29,900 bases of DNA from Hypsibius dujardini. Its lineage: Eukaryota; Tardigrada; Eutardigrada; Parachela; Hypsibiidae. Both the position numbers and the translations under genes were made by a program. The notes beneath the pieces were generated by a model that was not told the DNA's origin, searched no databases, and worked only from the letters and a program-made list of their open reading frames with translations. Positions 9,253 to 21,100 of the stretch are shown one piece after another (position 1 is the first letter of the stretch; every line of letters starts with the position of its first letter). Where the stretch lies: contig LRSR01000274.1 in assembly GCA_001579985.1 (NCBI GenBank), positions 1 through 29,900 on the forward strand, read 5' to 3'.

Positions 9253-11352
9253 TGATACTCCACAGAAAAGCTATAAATACGTGGACTTGTAATAATGTAC
9301 AGCTTTCCTGGCAAGCAAGTAGGCTTTGTATTCCTGTTACGTAGCTTTCCTCAATTTGAGCATCATGACGACGACAAGGACCTCATTTCCTATATTTTTT
9401 ATGCCATTATAAACATCACTTTACTTGGATCAATGAACACGTAGTTACATTGTAGGAAAGGAAATATGCTCGGAAGGTTTGTAAAATTATCTTTACTCTA
9501 ACCATTTGACAAGTTCTAAAAGTAGCAAATTTAAAGTTGCATTGGATCATCATGATGCTGACCATGAGTAGAGTGTCTATCCAATTCAGTTTTTGAAAAT
9601 TATTTTCTAAGAAAACTCGGAAAAGTGAGTAACAGGTTGATGATACGATAGGATGAAAGTAGATTAGCTGAAAGCCTTTTGGTCTTAAGAATCCATTACG
9701 CTGTAGCGCCTATACTAACTAATAGAGGCTACTGGAGATCCTTTGCAAATGTGTCAATCTGACCCTACTGACGACAGACAGGATACCTCATACTACATAA
9801 ATGGCAGTTCGTCTTAGCGATTCTCATTTCAAAATGGCGTAGTTAAAGTGAGCATGACATTGACTGTAGCGATAGTAACTAGTAGGGTAGGTTGTGATTA
9901 AAGACGCCCGAAGCGTCTTAACTATACTAGTTTCAAGATGAAAGAAAGCAATAGCTGTAAGCTATTTTGAGCATGACTATAGTACCGGTTATTATGCCCC
10001 ACGAATGGAGCCGTTTTTCGTCTCATTATTTTTACAAATGCCGCTATAGCCAGAAGGAGGGACGACGGAAGGGTAAGTGTGAGAGGAATCGATAAATATG
10101 CCTCGGTTGCTGCACATGCACAAGCACATGCTTCTCCAATGGCGGCACAGCGCGTCACTTTCACCCTCCTTCCTTCCTTGTACGATATATACCGGTGTCT
10201 GTAAATGGCGGCCGAGCGAGAATCGAGAGCAGAGAACCCATCACCACCTTGAGAGTGCCGTCGTGTGCGCACGCACTGCCGCCATACACATGTACATACA
10301 CAGGTGTATTAAAGGCTATTAGCTGATTATGGCGCCTGCGTCATATTTCCTCATACATTCGCTGCAATAATACATTTCCCGCATTAATTCTACAAGGAAT
10401 CATATCGATCAGCAGCAGTCAAAAGTGAATAGGCTCAGTAGAGGTAGTTTTTTAAATATCATACATCTTTTGACACCTTTTCATGATCAACCTTCTTGGA
10501 AGTTGACTACTAGGTTGAATCAATCGATGGGCTTTCTTCTGTTATATTCGATATATGTGGAATACGTTATTACTCGACTGTTCGCGCACTGAGGAGTTGG
10601 AAGAAGCCTTTAAAAATCGGTATGTTGCTACTCCCTTTTATGGAGAAATGAGTAATTATTCTATGTCGAAAGCGAAAATGTGAGCCGCCCGCCGTTTTTG
10701 ATGGTAGGAAAGTGTTGGGAAACGGCATGAAGAGAAGCGAGGTTGATGGCCGGTGTTTGAACTTGAAAAAAGCAGCAGCAGGTCGTCTTCAACATTTTCG
10801 CTCATAAAATATCTGCCCGGCAGCACTACTAACAGACGAGGCATGCTCATGCAAACACCGCCAACGATCGAAAGGCTTTTATTTATTGGCAATATAGATT
10901 CTTAAGTGCTCAGGTGGTCTTGAGCAAATTCTTTTAGGAAATGCATGAAAAAAGCCCATGAACCTAAGAAAGAAATGTATATTGATTTGTGAGGAAAGCG
11001 TGACAAGAAGAAGGTCCAACAATACGTAGGCTTGGGGATGCTAAGGCAGATCACGAATCTCCATCATTCTATTGCGGTCTTCATGGACTGAGGTCTGTCC
11101 GAGTATTAGTACTAGTACATCTCCAAGAAATAGCTCGACTAGGTAGACCACCATATTCTTTGGAAGAGTAAAAAGAGCTTGAGCATATAGAAGGACGCAC
11201 AGGCCTCCCGCTCTCTTACTGCTAAAAGTATGCCATTTTTCCTATTTAAAACTGCTCCAGTTATTTCGTCTAATTTAATTTTGTTTTAAATTCTTATTCA
11301 AAATGAAATGCAGAGTCAATTGGTACAATGTGAAATGTTTATCGAGGTCAGT

Positions 11353-11441
11353 GGGCGGAGCTTTGGACATTCCCCGTACGGCACGCTCCAGTATTTCCGG
11401 TCGTGCCTGCTCCGATTTTGACACATACCCCAGCTCCGCCC
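11353..11441. promoter_or_regulatory. Inverted pair of GC boxes
   Basis: GGGCGGAGCT at 11353-11362 and its reverse complement AGCTCCGCCC at 11432-11441, 69 bp apart, in a locally GC-rich stretch of an otherwise AT-rich region. GC boxes bind Sp/KLF zinc-finger factors in animals. This could be a distal promoter or enhancer for the IRF2BP gene to the right. No transcript start was identified. Confidence 0.3.
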
Positions 11442-11965
11442 CCTTTTACGCTCAAATACATTTTCGATGCCAATGAATGGCACATTCGGTGACTTTATAG
11501 GAACGGGGAAAAAATAATAATTTCAAAAAAAGTACTTGACATTTATTGAGCAAGTTTAAATGTAATGACTTGGATTTTGCTTGAGCTGAATTAGTCGTAA
11601 AAAAGGGGAATCCCTTAGCCAGCCGTTGAGAAGTGTAATGGACGTTAAAGTCCGGGAATGAAGGATCGATAAGCGCCGGTAATATCTCCAGGTTGTGTGT
11701 ATTAACCCATGTGGACCCATCGTCAGTCAGTCAACCAAAATCAAAGTCCACTGGCCTAAATGATAAGGCCAATGTATAGTCAAACATAAATTATCTTATC
11801 TACTCTCGTCAGTTCCCTCTGAGGGTGAGAAGAAAATGTGCCTTTTACACCAAATTTCGCAAGACCATTTTCAAATTGAAAAACTGTGAGAGGACTGTCT
11901 CTCATGCCTATCTACAAGGTAAAGTAAATTATGTAAACGCTAGTCTAGGGACTGTAGAAAAGGGC

Positions 11966-12175
11966 ATGTTCGGCACGCACGGTATGGGTTCGTCACTTTC
12001 CGCCTCAAAACGCAAAATGGATCAATTATGGATCCCCATGAGAATGGAAAAGAAAGGACCCTCTAGGGACCAGACAAAAAATTCAGAAGAGAGTCAACGA
12101 AGCTCTTTCTTTGACGTCAATGATGAAAACGCGCCGGAAGTTAAACTTTACGGAATTTGGAGGTCCGAGATGTGA
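11966..12175 (+). CDS. Possible small hypothetical protein (69 codons)
   Basis: An ATG-started frame of 69 residues, hydrophilic and charged, ending in KLYGIWRSEM. It has no signal peptide, transmembrane segment or recognised motif. The frame is open further upstream to about 11825, but without an in-frame ATG. It is isolated between genes with no clear promoter or splice partner, and may well be chance. Confidence 0.15.
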   Translation: MFGTHGMGSSLSASKRKMDQLWIPMRMEKKGPSRDQTKNSEESQRSSFFDVNDENAPEVKLYGIWRSEM

Positions 12176-13124
12176 CGTAATGTATGATTACGCAGAAAAA
12201 GGTGAAGAAAAGTGTGGCACCTTGACAACTTCTATCACATCAATTAGGGTTCGGCATTAAGAAGGAGGCCATTACACCGGAAGGAGATTTGTTGGTGGCT
12301 GCAAGCAGTAAATGTCCATCCTACTCACTTAATAATCCTTACTTAATTGCACATAGGCAGCATGTGTCTTCCTAATTGAGACTTAATAAATAAATATGCT
12401 CCTTCCCTTAGTTGGAAGATGAGCGGAAATGTGGATATGCTCATCTACAGTTGGCGCTTAGCCTTTTACGCTTCCCCACTTTAAAAGGAAAGACCTTTCC
12501 TTGAGCCTCTCTGCAAGGAAGAGCTGAGTGCTGAAAACATGTTTACAACATTTACCTCATTCTCTACCGGCTCGATAGATAATTACACAGGATTAAGTAG
12601 GTTGTTCTGTCGTCCTTCATCCCCAGACAACTTTTTAATCAAATGGAATGATTCCCATTGCACGGCCATGCAACGCTTCTTCTTCAACGGATCGATCGAT
12701 GGACAGACACATGCGTACCTCCAGGTGGTGGCTTCTAATAATGTGGCGCCACAGGTGTTGATCCCTGTATGCTCTTCATGGATCATGTGTAAAGCTAGAC
12801 ATGTTGGCACTCAATCACTCATTCATTCACTCATCTTCTGGGTTGGATTGGAACATTCTGCCTCTTCTTATTATATTAATCAGGGATGCTTATTTAAAAG
12901 CAGATTGTACTTTTGTGCTGATTAATTTTGTTGTGAAAGGGGATAGCCCGGTTATAGGTATGTATGTGTATGTACATTGGCATTAGGTAACAGGTGCAAA
13001 ATGGGCTCATTTATTTGATCCTGCCATTTTGCTACAAAAAAAGTGCAATTGTTTGCAGCCGTAAACCCTTTGTTTGCCGTGAGAATATAGAAATGAAAGA
13101 ATTTTGTTGCAGGAATGAGAGTGA

Positions 13125-16100
13125 ATGTGGTTAGCGTCTATGCCCCGACCACGCGGATCTTCTCCCTCCTTGCAAGGAATAGCAGGTCATTTGCAGTCAG
13201 AGACCGTTGAATCAACGGTCACGGAATACCCTTATATTAATAATAATTGCCGATCACCTTTGATGATCCAAGAGATGTATCGTACCGCACGGCAACACTG
13301 TTACCTGTGCGATCTGCCACGCTATCCCTGGGCCATGTTACTGGAATTTTCAGAGCCCGTCTGTCGCGGTTGTGTCAACTATGAAGGTAACTGCTCACTT
13401 CATTGATTACCTCGCTCTTCAATTACCCTTGAGGAGCAAAAGAAAAGTCTTCCCTTACAAAGCCATTCCATCTTATTCCATGCCAAAGAAATAGCCACAT
13501 TTTTAGATGGAAATATAAAATAAGGACATTTGATGTTTAGGTCCTGACCGTATAGAGCACGTGATTGAGGATGTCCGTCAGATGAAACGCGCTCACAACG
13601 TCCATGAAGCGCCGGTTGTCAGCACCCGAAATGGAGGCCAACCTTCAGGCCTGATCAATGGTCCGCTGGCCTCTAAAAACACCCCTTCAACGGGTTCCTC
13701 CTCTTTTGGTGGGTCCCAACGAAATATCCCATCCCATGAACACATACCAAACGGAGAAAGTCGCGGAGGACCACCGCCTTCAATGTCCGCACAGGCGTCA
13801 GGGGCCTCTCGCGGATCAATTAGTCAGCAGCAACAACAACAACAACAACAGCAGCAGCAACATCACCATGACAGGTTCATTTCACTCACAATTTATCACT
13901 GACATATCATAGCAATATTAAACATTATACATCTCGTGGCAAACTCAACCTAAATATATACTGTAAATTAGTTTTATAGTCTACGCAAAAGAAATATAAT
14001 CAAATTGCTAATATTGCTTTTGCGGGTAGTTAGTAAGTTTAATCATCAATCTTTCGACAAATACCTTTTAGATAAATTATGCAACTTTCCTAATAATGGC
14101 AAAAGTAAGAGAAATTTCAAAAGAAGATTCAGTTTTGATTTATTTAGTACATTAACTTGAATGGCAAGACTAAATGTTCCTTTTAATTTATTGTTTTCGA
14201 CCAGCAAGGTAATGGAATATTGTTTTTGCGTCGCAGGTATAATATGGACGTGAGGATTCAACCAGGCCCTCCCCCACAACAGCAGCAGCAGCAACAGCAA
14301 CAACAGTCTCGCACCTCATCAATATCCTCCTCCTCCACTTCGCAGCACCATCAAAATGGACCTCCGCGAATGGAATACTCGAGCTCATACATGAACGGCG
14401 GATTAAGTGCAGTTGAACACCTTCCGATGCCTGATCGACGCAATTCCTTGAGTGCGCTGGGAGCCGGCGGCGGAGGAGGAGGAGGAGGAGGAGGTGGCAG
14501 TGGAGCTGGTCTTCTGCCGACCCGTTTACCCCTTCTTCAGGGTCACATTTCAGTGCCGGGAATTCGGTCGGGAATACCGCCGCCTCCGCACTCTCACATG
14601 TCACCCATCATGATGAATCAAATGTCAGGTACTTGTGCAAATTAATTCATCTTCCAGCAAACAAACCCTTTTGATATAATCAGATGGACAGGCATCCAGA
14701 CAGACAGACAATATAGACAGTTGGACGTTATATTTAGTTGAAATTGTTAGAGTTTGGTTGTTTGCCGGTTCAGGCTCACTTCACACGGCGATTGTGACAA
14801 AGCGTCCGCATCCGATGGATCGCGTAGACGAAGACATGCCGGATATGAAGCAACACCGAGGTGCCACGTCGCCTGCGATGGAGAGTTTGGTACCGCTGAG
14901 CAACAAGCGGTCGCACATGGACATTTCTCCCAGCTCTTCACATTGTGATCTTTTGCTCCGCGGGCCTCCGCCGCCGCCGCCGTTGAGTTCGGTGAAAGAA
15001 AACGTGCCGGCACCTTCGACGGATATTCGCGTGAGGAAAGAACATCTGCTGGCGGCGACCCGTGCCGATGCTGCTGCCGCGAGGCCTGACGCTTCACCGA
15101 ACCGATCAGGTAAGTGCATTAGAAACTCCCACCAATCTATCTACGCATTTGGATGGTCGGCCTGTTCGCTTGTCTCAAGATTGTCTGTCTGAATGTCTTG
15201 ACGAAGGGCATCACTAACTTTACTTACCTGACTGCATTTTTATAAAAAATACAAAAAATGATATTGTTGTGTAGTTAATCCATCGGGGAGTCCGCCGATC
15301 GTAACGGCAAGTCCGTCCTCCATGATGCCCTTGCCAACCGTCAGTCTCGGTACACCGTCCCACACCGGAAGTTCGTCGAGGGTCCACTCGCCGGCCAGTT
15401 CCAACGGAAGCCAAAGAGGCAGTCCCCCAGTAAGTATCTACACTTTCTCCCATTCTTTTCTCTTCAGCAAACGTTTGTTAAAAAGATACCTTGACCCAAT
15501 AACCGAATAGCTTGGTATGAGTAGTGCTATTAACGTTAAGGATGTGAAATGGTTAGCCCGAGTCCAAGCCAATCAACAGATTATCCGACAGAGTGACGAT
15601 AGATTGGACTGAGTAACGGACGGTCATATTACCGACCGGTGTAGAGGACGGACGGCCTGTCAGAGTGACGGAAGGTTCGATCGATTGCTGCAAGTTTAGC
15701 GGACAGATGACGGTCGCCCATTTCTTCAGCCGTCCGTTTGTTTGTCTACCAACTGTCCAGAAGGAGGTCCTTCTGCCAACTGCTCACTGCTCTTGTCGGC
15801 CATTTACCACTCGGTTGAGAGACCTGTCCATAGTCGGACACTCTCCATTTGCTCCGACTCTCAATTTTTAGGTTGCTTAAAAAAACACATTATTTTCTTA
15901 TTCGCTAAAAAAAATAGCTGATAAAGATTACATACTTAGTGCGTGACCAAGCAAAATGAACATATCCTCGAGTGCCACCCATCAAGCTTTATAACCAAGA
16001 ATAGAGATAACCTGATGGCGATTTTGACAAGTTTGTTTTTGCAGGAAATTGTGGTAGCCTCTTCTCAATCAAGCTCCTCCCCGGTCCACCAACCGTCCGG

Positions 16101-17112
16101 CGGGTTGATTGTCAACCCGGCCAACAGCAGCACCAGCCAGGCATCTCCGTCTCCCTCCATCCCATTATCATCCCTCCATCCCGCTCCGGCGAGCAGTCCG
16201 GGGGAAAGAACAGAGTCGCCGCAGAACATAACCCAGCAACAGCCGGTTATTGGTCGGCAGTACTCTAACCTTGCTCACGGAAGCAGCAGTCGACGTAAGA
16301 GCATGCCGGAGGAGAGAGGAGGAGGTGGACGGGATCAGCAGCAGAGTCCGGTGTCCTCAGCCACCAGTAATACCGGCAGCGGGAGTGTCAGTGGTCAGTT
16401 GCTGCGCTGCACCATCTGTCATGAACGGTTGGAGGACACTCATTTTGTCCAGTGCCCCTCGGTGTCGCATCACAAATTCTGCTTTCCCTGTTCGCGGGAT
16501 AGTATTCGCAAGCAGGGTGCCGGAAGTGACGTCTATTGCCCAAGTGGAGAACGGTTAGTCTGGCTTGTATACTCTATATTTGTATGGGTGATGCAGAAAA
16601 CACACAAGAAATTCACTCTGACCTTTTTTAATCTTCTTCACCAATCTTAATGCCGTTCTCGCTTTAATCGATGTGAATCAAATATATATACTATTATTTA
16701 GTATGTCTACACCAATCCTTAATCTCAACTGAACCTGCCTTTTTTCTTAAACGCAGATGAGCAAAAATTGTATTATACGGAAATGTAAACTCTGCAAGTG
16801 GAATTTGTTATTTTGCCATAAATTGTACAAATCTGAAATAGAAAATAGATATTCTAGTATTTTTATCACAATAACTTTCGAGGCTCGTACTTTAGTGTAT
16901 ATGCCTGTGAAAAGGTGCAATTACAATAGACAATGGAAAATTGCTAATGAAGGCTGAACATTTATATTTTAACTGGTTTGCCGGGTTTTTGTTGCAGATG
17001 TCCGCTGCAAGGATCATCGGTCCCTTGGGCATTCATGCAGGGCGAAATATCGACCATCCTTGGGGAGGACTTTAAAACGCCAAAGAAAACGGAACGCGAA
17101 GGGTCAGAGTAG
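13125..17112 (+). CDS. IRF2BP: IRF2BP-family transcriptional co-regulator / RING E3 ligase (IRF2BP1/2/L orthologue)
   Basis: Seven exons, 13125-13386, 13541-13874, 14237-14628, 14774-15109, 15275-15429, 16045-16553 and 16998-17112, join in phase to give 700 aa. An in-frame TGA directly precedes the ATG. The N-terminal IRF2BP zinc finger is at residues 59-87 and onward: [20 protein letters not shown], then [20 protein letters not shown] and VRQMKRAH. The C-terminal C3HC4 RING starts at Cys615: [19 protein letters not shown], then [27 protein letters not shown] and [14 protein letters not shown]. Both ends are almost identical to vertebrate IRF2BP proteins, which are nuclear corepressors; the RING has ubiquitin-ligase activity in some members. 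The middle is low-complexity: two polyGln runs, a polyGly run, Pro-rich segments and Ser-rich stretches, plus a conserved-looking [10 protein letters not shown] segment. The zinc finger follows a leader of about 58 residues, longer than usual. The Q and G tracts make length polymorphism likely. Confidence 0.95.
13829..13868 (+). repeat. CAG/CAA tract coding for polyGln-His
   Basis: A run of CAG and CAA codons in exon 2 of the IRF2BP gene gives a Gln run followed by His residues. Mixed codons suggest an older, partly stabilised tract. Confidence 0.8.
14277..14308 (+). repeat. Second CAG/CAA tract coding for polyGln
   Basis: Ten Gln codons in exon 3 of the IRF2BP gene, after a Pro-rich segment. 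A polyGly tract (GGA/GGC/GGT) lies further on at about 14464-14499 in the same exon. Confidence 0.8.
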
Positions 17113-17590
17113 AGGATGAAGATGAGCATGAACAATATGGGAATGGGATGGACTGGAAGCAGTGCCAAAGTCTCTCTTGACTTTTATCAATCGGGCATTC
17201 AAATGGACAGAAGCAGTCGTAATTTGTCCGGTGCTGCAAGAAGGAGAGAGACAGAAACCCTTTCTTTGTTCGCAATTTTTTTTTGATTTTTTAATTGCTG
17301 GTTTAGTAAACTAAAATGAGTGGTTGTTGTTGAATGGTGTTTCGATCGATGACGGCAAACAGTATTTTTGTGGACCCATCGTTGCACCTCTTTACCTCTT
17401 GACACACATATTCAGATTGTACAGTTAGTTAGTTAGGATGTTATTATCGTATTGCACGCAATCCGTTTCCCTCTTGACCTATGGACTATAATTATCAGTT
17501 AACTTTTTTGATGCACTTCGCTTTAAATTGGAATAAATTTTGGTACCCTGTAAAAATGGGTAAATAAAACTACTTTTTTCTCATCTTTTT
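17113..17590 (+). other. Probable 3' UTR of the IRF2BP gene with polyadenylation signals
   Basis: AT-rich, non-coding sequence after the stop at 17112. AATAAA-type signals occur at about 17532-17537 and 17563-17568, followed by a T-rich stretch, as expected at a cleavage site. From about 17590 to 18111 nothing coding is evident; that part should contain the promoter of the next gene. Confidence 0.55.
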
Positions 17591-18111
17591 AATTACTTTT
17601 CTGCCTTTTTGTATTGTAAAGACTCACTCATGCGTTGGGCTAGTGTAATATATGTAGTCACAGTTGCGAGACATAAAAATGACATTATAATCTCATCTGC
17701 AAGCTAATCTTTATTTTCACCATTTCGAGAAGGTCAAAAGCTTTTGGTGTAATGGAATTATTTGGGAGATTAAAAGACGCAATGAAGGAGATATGAGGCA
17801 ACCATGGTACTATGAGGATTGGATTGTGTGTTGCAAGTAAAAGAAAAAATAGGTCAAACGGAATTGTGTTTGGCTGGCTTAGCGACAGACAAGACGAGGC
17901 TCCAAACAGCTCCTCTATCAGTTTGAACCTTCTTCCTCACAGAGGAATGCCATCCCCATCGATCGATAAAAAAAGCCTAATCCGAAATGCACTGTGCAGT
18001 AGCTACTGTAGTTGTGGTTGATTGAGCTTCTACCACTTGGCTACGTTCTGGTGCAAACGGTTAATTTCATCCATATTTACTTTTTTATTAAAAGATGGCA
18101 AAGTAACAATA

Positions 18112-21100
18112 ATGTTTCTCGACTACGTGAATCCGTTTCTCAGTCCAATTACGGGTCATCAGCTGACATATGTCCTCGTTAGCGCGGTCCTAGTTATATG
18201 CCTCGGAATATTTCTTCGTGTTCTCCTTGAATCGTACGGAGAAAGAAGGGCCCGAAGTCAAGCTATACTTGCTCCTTTTCCTTCTTCATCAAGTGGAACG
18301 TACGGACGACCAGATCGATTCGCTGCGGATGGCATCCCCGTACTTGATTACAGCAATGAACTGTGGGCTGAAAATCCCGCTATGGCCGGACCGACGGATA
18401 CCTTACGGATGGCCTGTGAGGCTCTCCTCTGGAAGAATGGCAGATGGCAGGCACGGTTCATCATATTAGTACAACCGTTCTGTGAGGTAGGTTTGACCAT
18501 TTTTAACATTGTTTTTCTACTCACGAGCGTTTGCGACGTAAAAAGAATGAACAGGGAAGGGTCGCTCGGAGCAAAAGGATGGCGCTGTTATAAGTGGTCC
18601 TTCCATTGATCACAGTGACCAAGGTTAGACCGATTGATGCAGATGGTCAACAGATGTTAATAACAGTGGATGATCCGTCGGAGTAACGGAGGGTTCGACC
18701 AGTGGTGCAGGGTTCATGAAAGGAAGGTAGTATAGCACCTTTTTCATTTACGTAAATGAAAAGCGACCAAGAGACGACCAAATGGTTTTCATTTACGGGC
18801 AATGAAGCACAGGACTTGATGGTTCATTAGAGAGGCACAAACCGTTCAGTAACCTTCACGATTTGTCCGTTAGTCCATCCGGAGATCCACGCAATCGAAC
18901 CTTCTATTACTTTAACAACCCGATGGAATGACCATGAATCCCTTTCGGCACGGCACTACTGTGGAGCGCAACAGTTTCTGGCATTCTGGCCATATCCCAC
19001 GTCGTTGGTTCAACTGCGGAGCTGGCTGTGCAGCAAGGGAAGCCAAAGGGAACAAGCACTGGACCTACACCGAGCTTGAAAGACAGTACTTGTTCGTCCG
19101 ACTGGCCTTGGAAATTTTCGGCACCTGGGGTGAAGAAGGAAAAGGACTAATCACTGACATCGGCAGAAGGATCACTAATCGGACTAACGAAAAGAGAGCG
19201 ATTGATTTTTTACGCCAAAAGATCAGTATTGAATAATCGCGGGTAATGCTTCTCCAGTTATTAATACAAACCCCCAGACCCGAGGGCTGGACGAAATCTT
19301 GTCAGTTTTAGATCTTTAACGGTAGCTTTTGCTCCATCTTTTTGTTATCTGTAATGGTGAACTTGTGCCTTTCGCTAGAGCAATCCTGCTCTCTCTTAGT
19401 CATCAAATTGTGACACCTTTGAAGGACGATCCACTCCTTCGACCAGCATTCGGGTGAATCTTTCTTCGCTCGAACAAACCGTCAGTCCATTGGTGGAGAA
19501 GGGTCTGGTGATAAACCGTCTACTTTTTGGCCAAGGCCTCCATCCTTTGATGGACTGACCACTCATAGCACGGTCGTCGTCTTCTATGTCTACGTCATGA
19601 AATGTGCCCTTTTCAGTTTCCCAGGCTCTTATATAAACTGGTTTTTGGATATTTATGGGTGAAAAGAATAAATAAAATAGAGGGTTACTTTGCAGGTGGC
19701 TGTCCAAAAATGTTACGCCACCCGACTGGCCGTGTTGGCGGGAGAAGAACCCTTGGAGGAATTCAGCATGACGGACTACGCGGCTGCTAAACCGGATCGA
19801 GATGATTACCGATCTTGGTGCCCAACCAAGTGGGATATTCTCGTGTGGAGTCTTTCACCAAAAGACACAACCTCTTCCAGGGAGATGGTTTACTTTCGAG
19901 CCCGTTTTGATCTCATTGGGTCATCACTCGTTCGACTGGAAATATTTGACAAGTGTTCTAAAAGGTACCCATCAAATTGGAAACTGGAACACTTTCTCTC
20001 CCTTTCCATTAACACCTTTTCTACAGGGAAGCCAGGACGTACCAATTCGCTACGGGAAGCGACCGTGATGTACTGCTTTTCAAGCAGGAAAATTACCTCT
20101 GGACAGGACGGAAACGACACCGTGGGCAGGGCATTTACGTGGCACATACCCTTATCCTCGAGGACGGCAGCAATGGCGAAGCCGACCGATTGGACACTAG
20201 TCGTCTCATCGGTGCTCGGGTTATCACTGTCCAAGGGGTGGATGTCTGGCAAATGTCCTGCGAGGTCGGTGGGCATCTCATTTTTCAACCAAATCCGTAT
20301 TTCATTCTATCTCTTTCATCTTTAGGACGTAAGAAGCCTTATGGTAAATCGCGGAGAGGAGCCGCTGGAAGTGACCGTCATCGAGCATGACGAGGGATAT
20401 GACGAGCAGTATGAAGAGGCCAAGAAGGCGCAGAGTGAAGACCTGCGAACAAAAGACAAAGACAACTGTGCGTCGGAACATTGTTGGAGCATTCTGCTGA
20501 CAGAGAAGTAGCCAGAGGAAGGTTGCGAAACGGTTTCTGATGAGAGCCCATGCACATCAACTTACAATGATTCAGCATCATTGGTCATAGTGCGAGAACT
20601 GAACGCTCAAGTCAGTGAGGTATCCGCAGCTACAGAAGCTACTTTATTTATCATCATTTCAAGGGATAAGAAAGTTTTCAGTCAAAGAAACAACAAAAAC
20701 TTCAAGTGATATTTGGTGATGAGTTGATCGCAAAATTTGATTGTGTTCTGCTAGAGTTTGCTATTTTTTCAACATTACTTGTGAGTTGCGACAACTAGAG
20801 ATCTTTTGCCGTTGCAGATGCAGTCAATCGTGCCAAACTTACACGATTCGCACAACTTTTTCAACTCTGATGCGGCTGCAGTTTGCCCTAATGAAATTGA
20901 CCAAATTGTTGACGAGTTAACTGAGTGTACAAGCTTTTATCCACTGGACCATTACCTCTTCTCAGTGTCATATTTTTCTAAATTAATTTGCTTCTCTAAC
21001 TGGGTTGACTTACTTACAATCAAGGTCATGCAGGAACAGCTCGGATATATGAGTACACTGTACCAAATTAAATTAGGAAATGATGATTCTAAATGTTGTA

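Larger units (their letters stand above)
9253..13124. other. Long interval between the Kunitz gene and the IRF2BP gene
   Basis: Nearly 3.9 kb without a convincing gene. It holds the Kunitz 3' UTR and probably distal promoter or 5' UTR sequence of the IRF2BP gene. A likely 3' splice site (TTTTGTTGCAG) sits at 13101-13111, just before the start codon, so a 5' UTR intron is plausible. GC-rich, CpG-containing patches occur at about 10000-10280 and 11340-11460. Open frames around 10098-10322, 10656-10892 and 12539-12925 show no family features. Confidence 0.45.

Noticed and set aside
9922-10322. Overlapping frames on both strands in a GC-rich patch
   Set aside because: Composition effect of a CpG-rich stretch; no motif on either strand.
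12539-12925. 128-codon ATG frame between the Kunitz and IRF2BP genes
   Set aside because: It has Cys residues but no Kunitz or other spacing, and no promoter or splice context.
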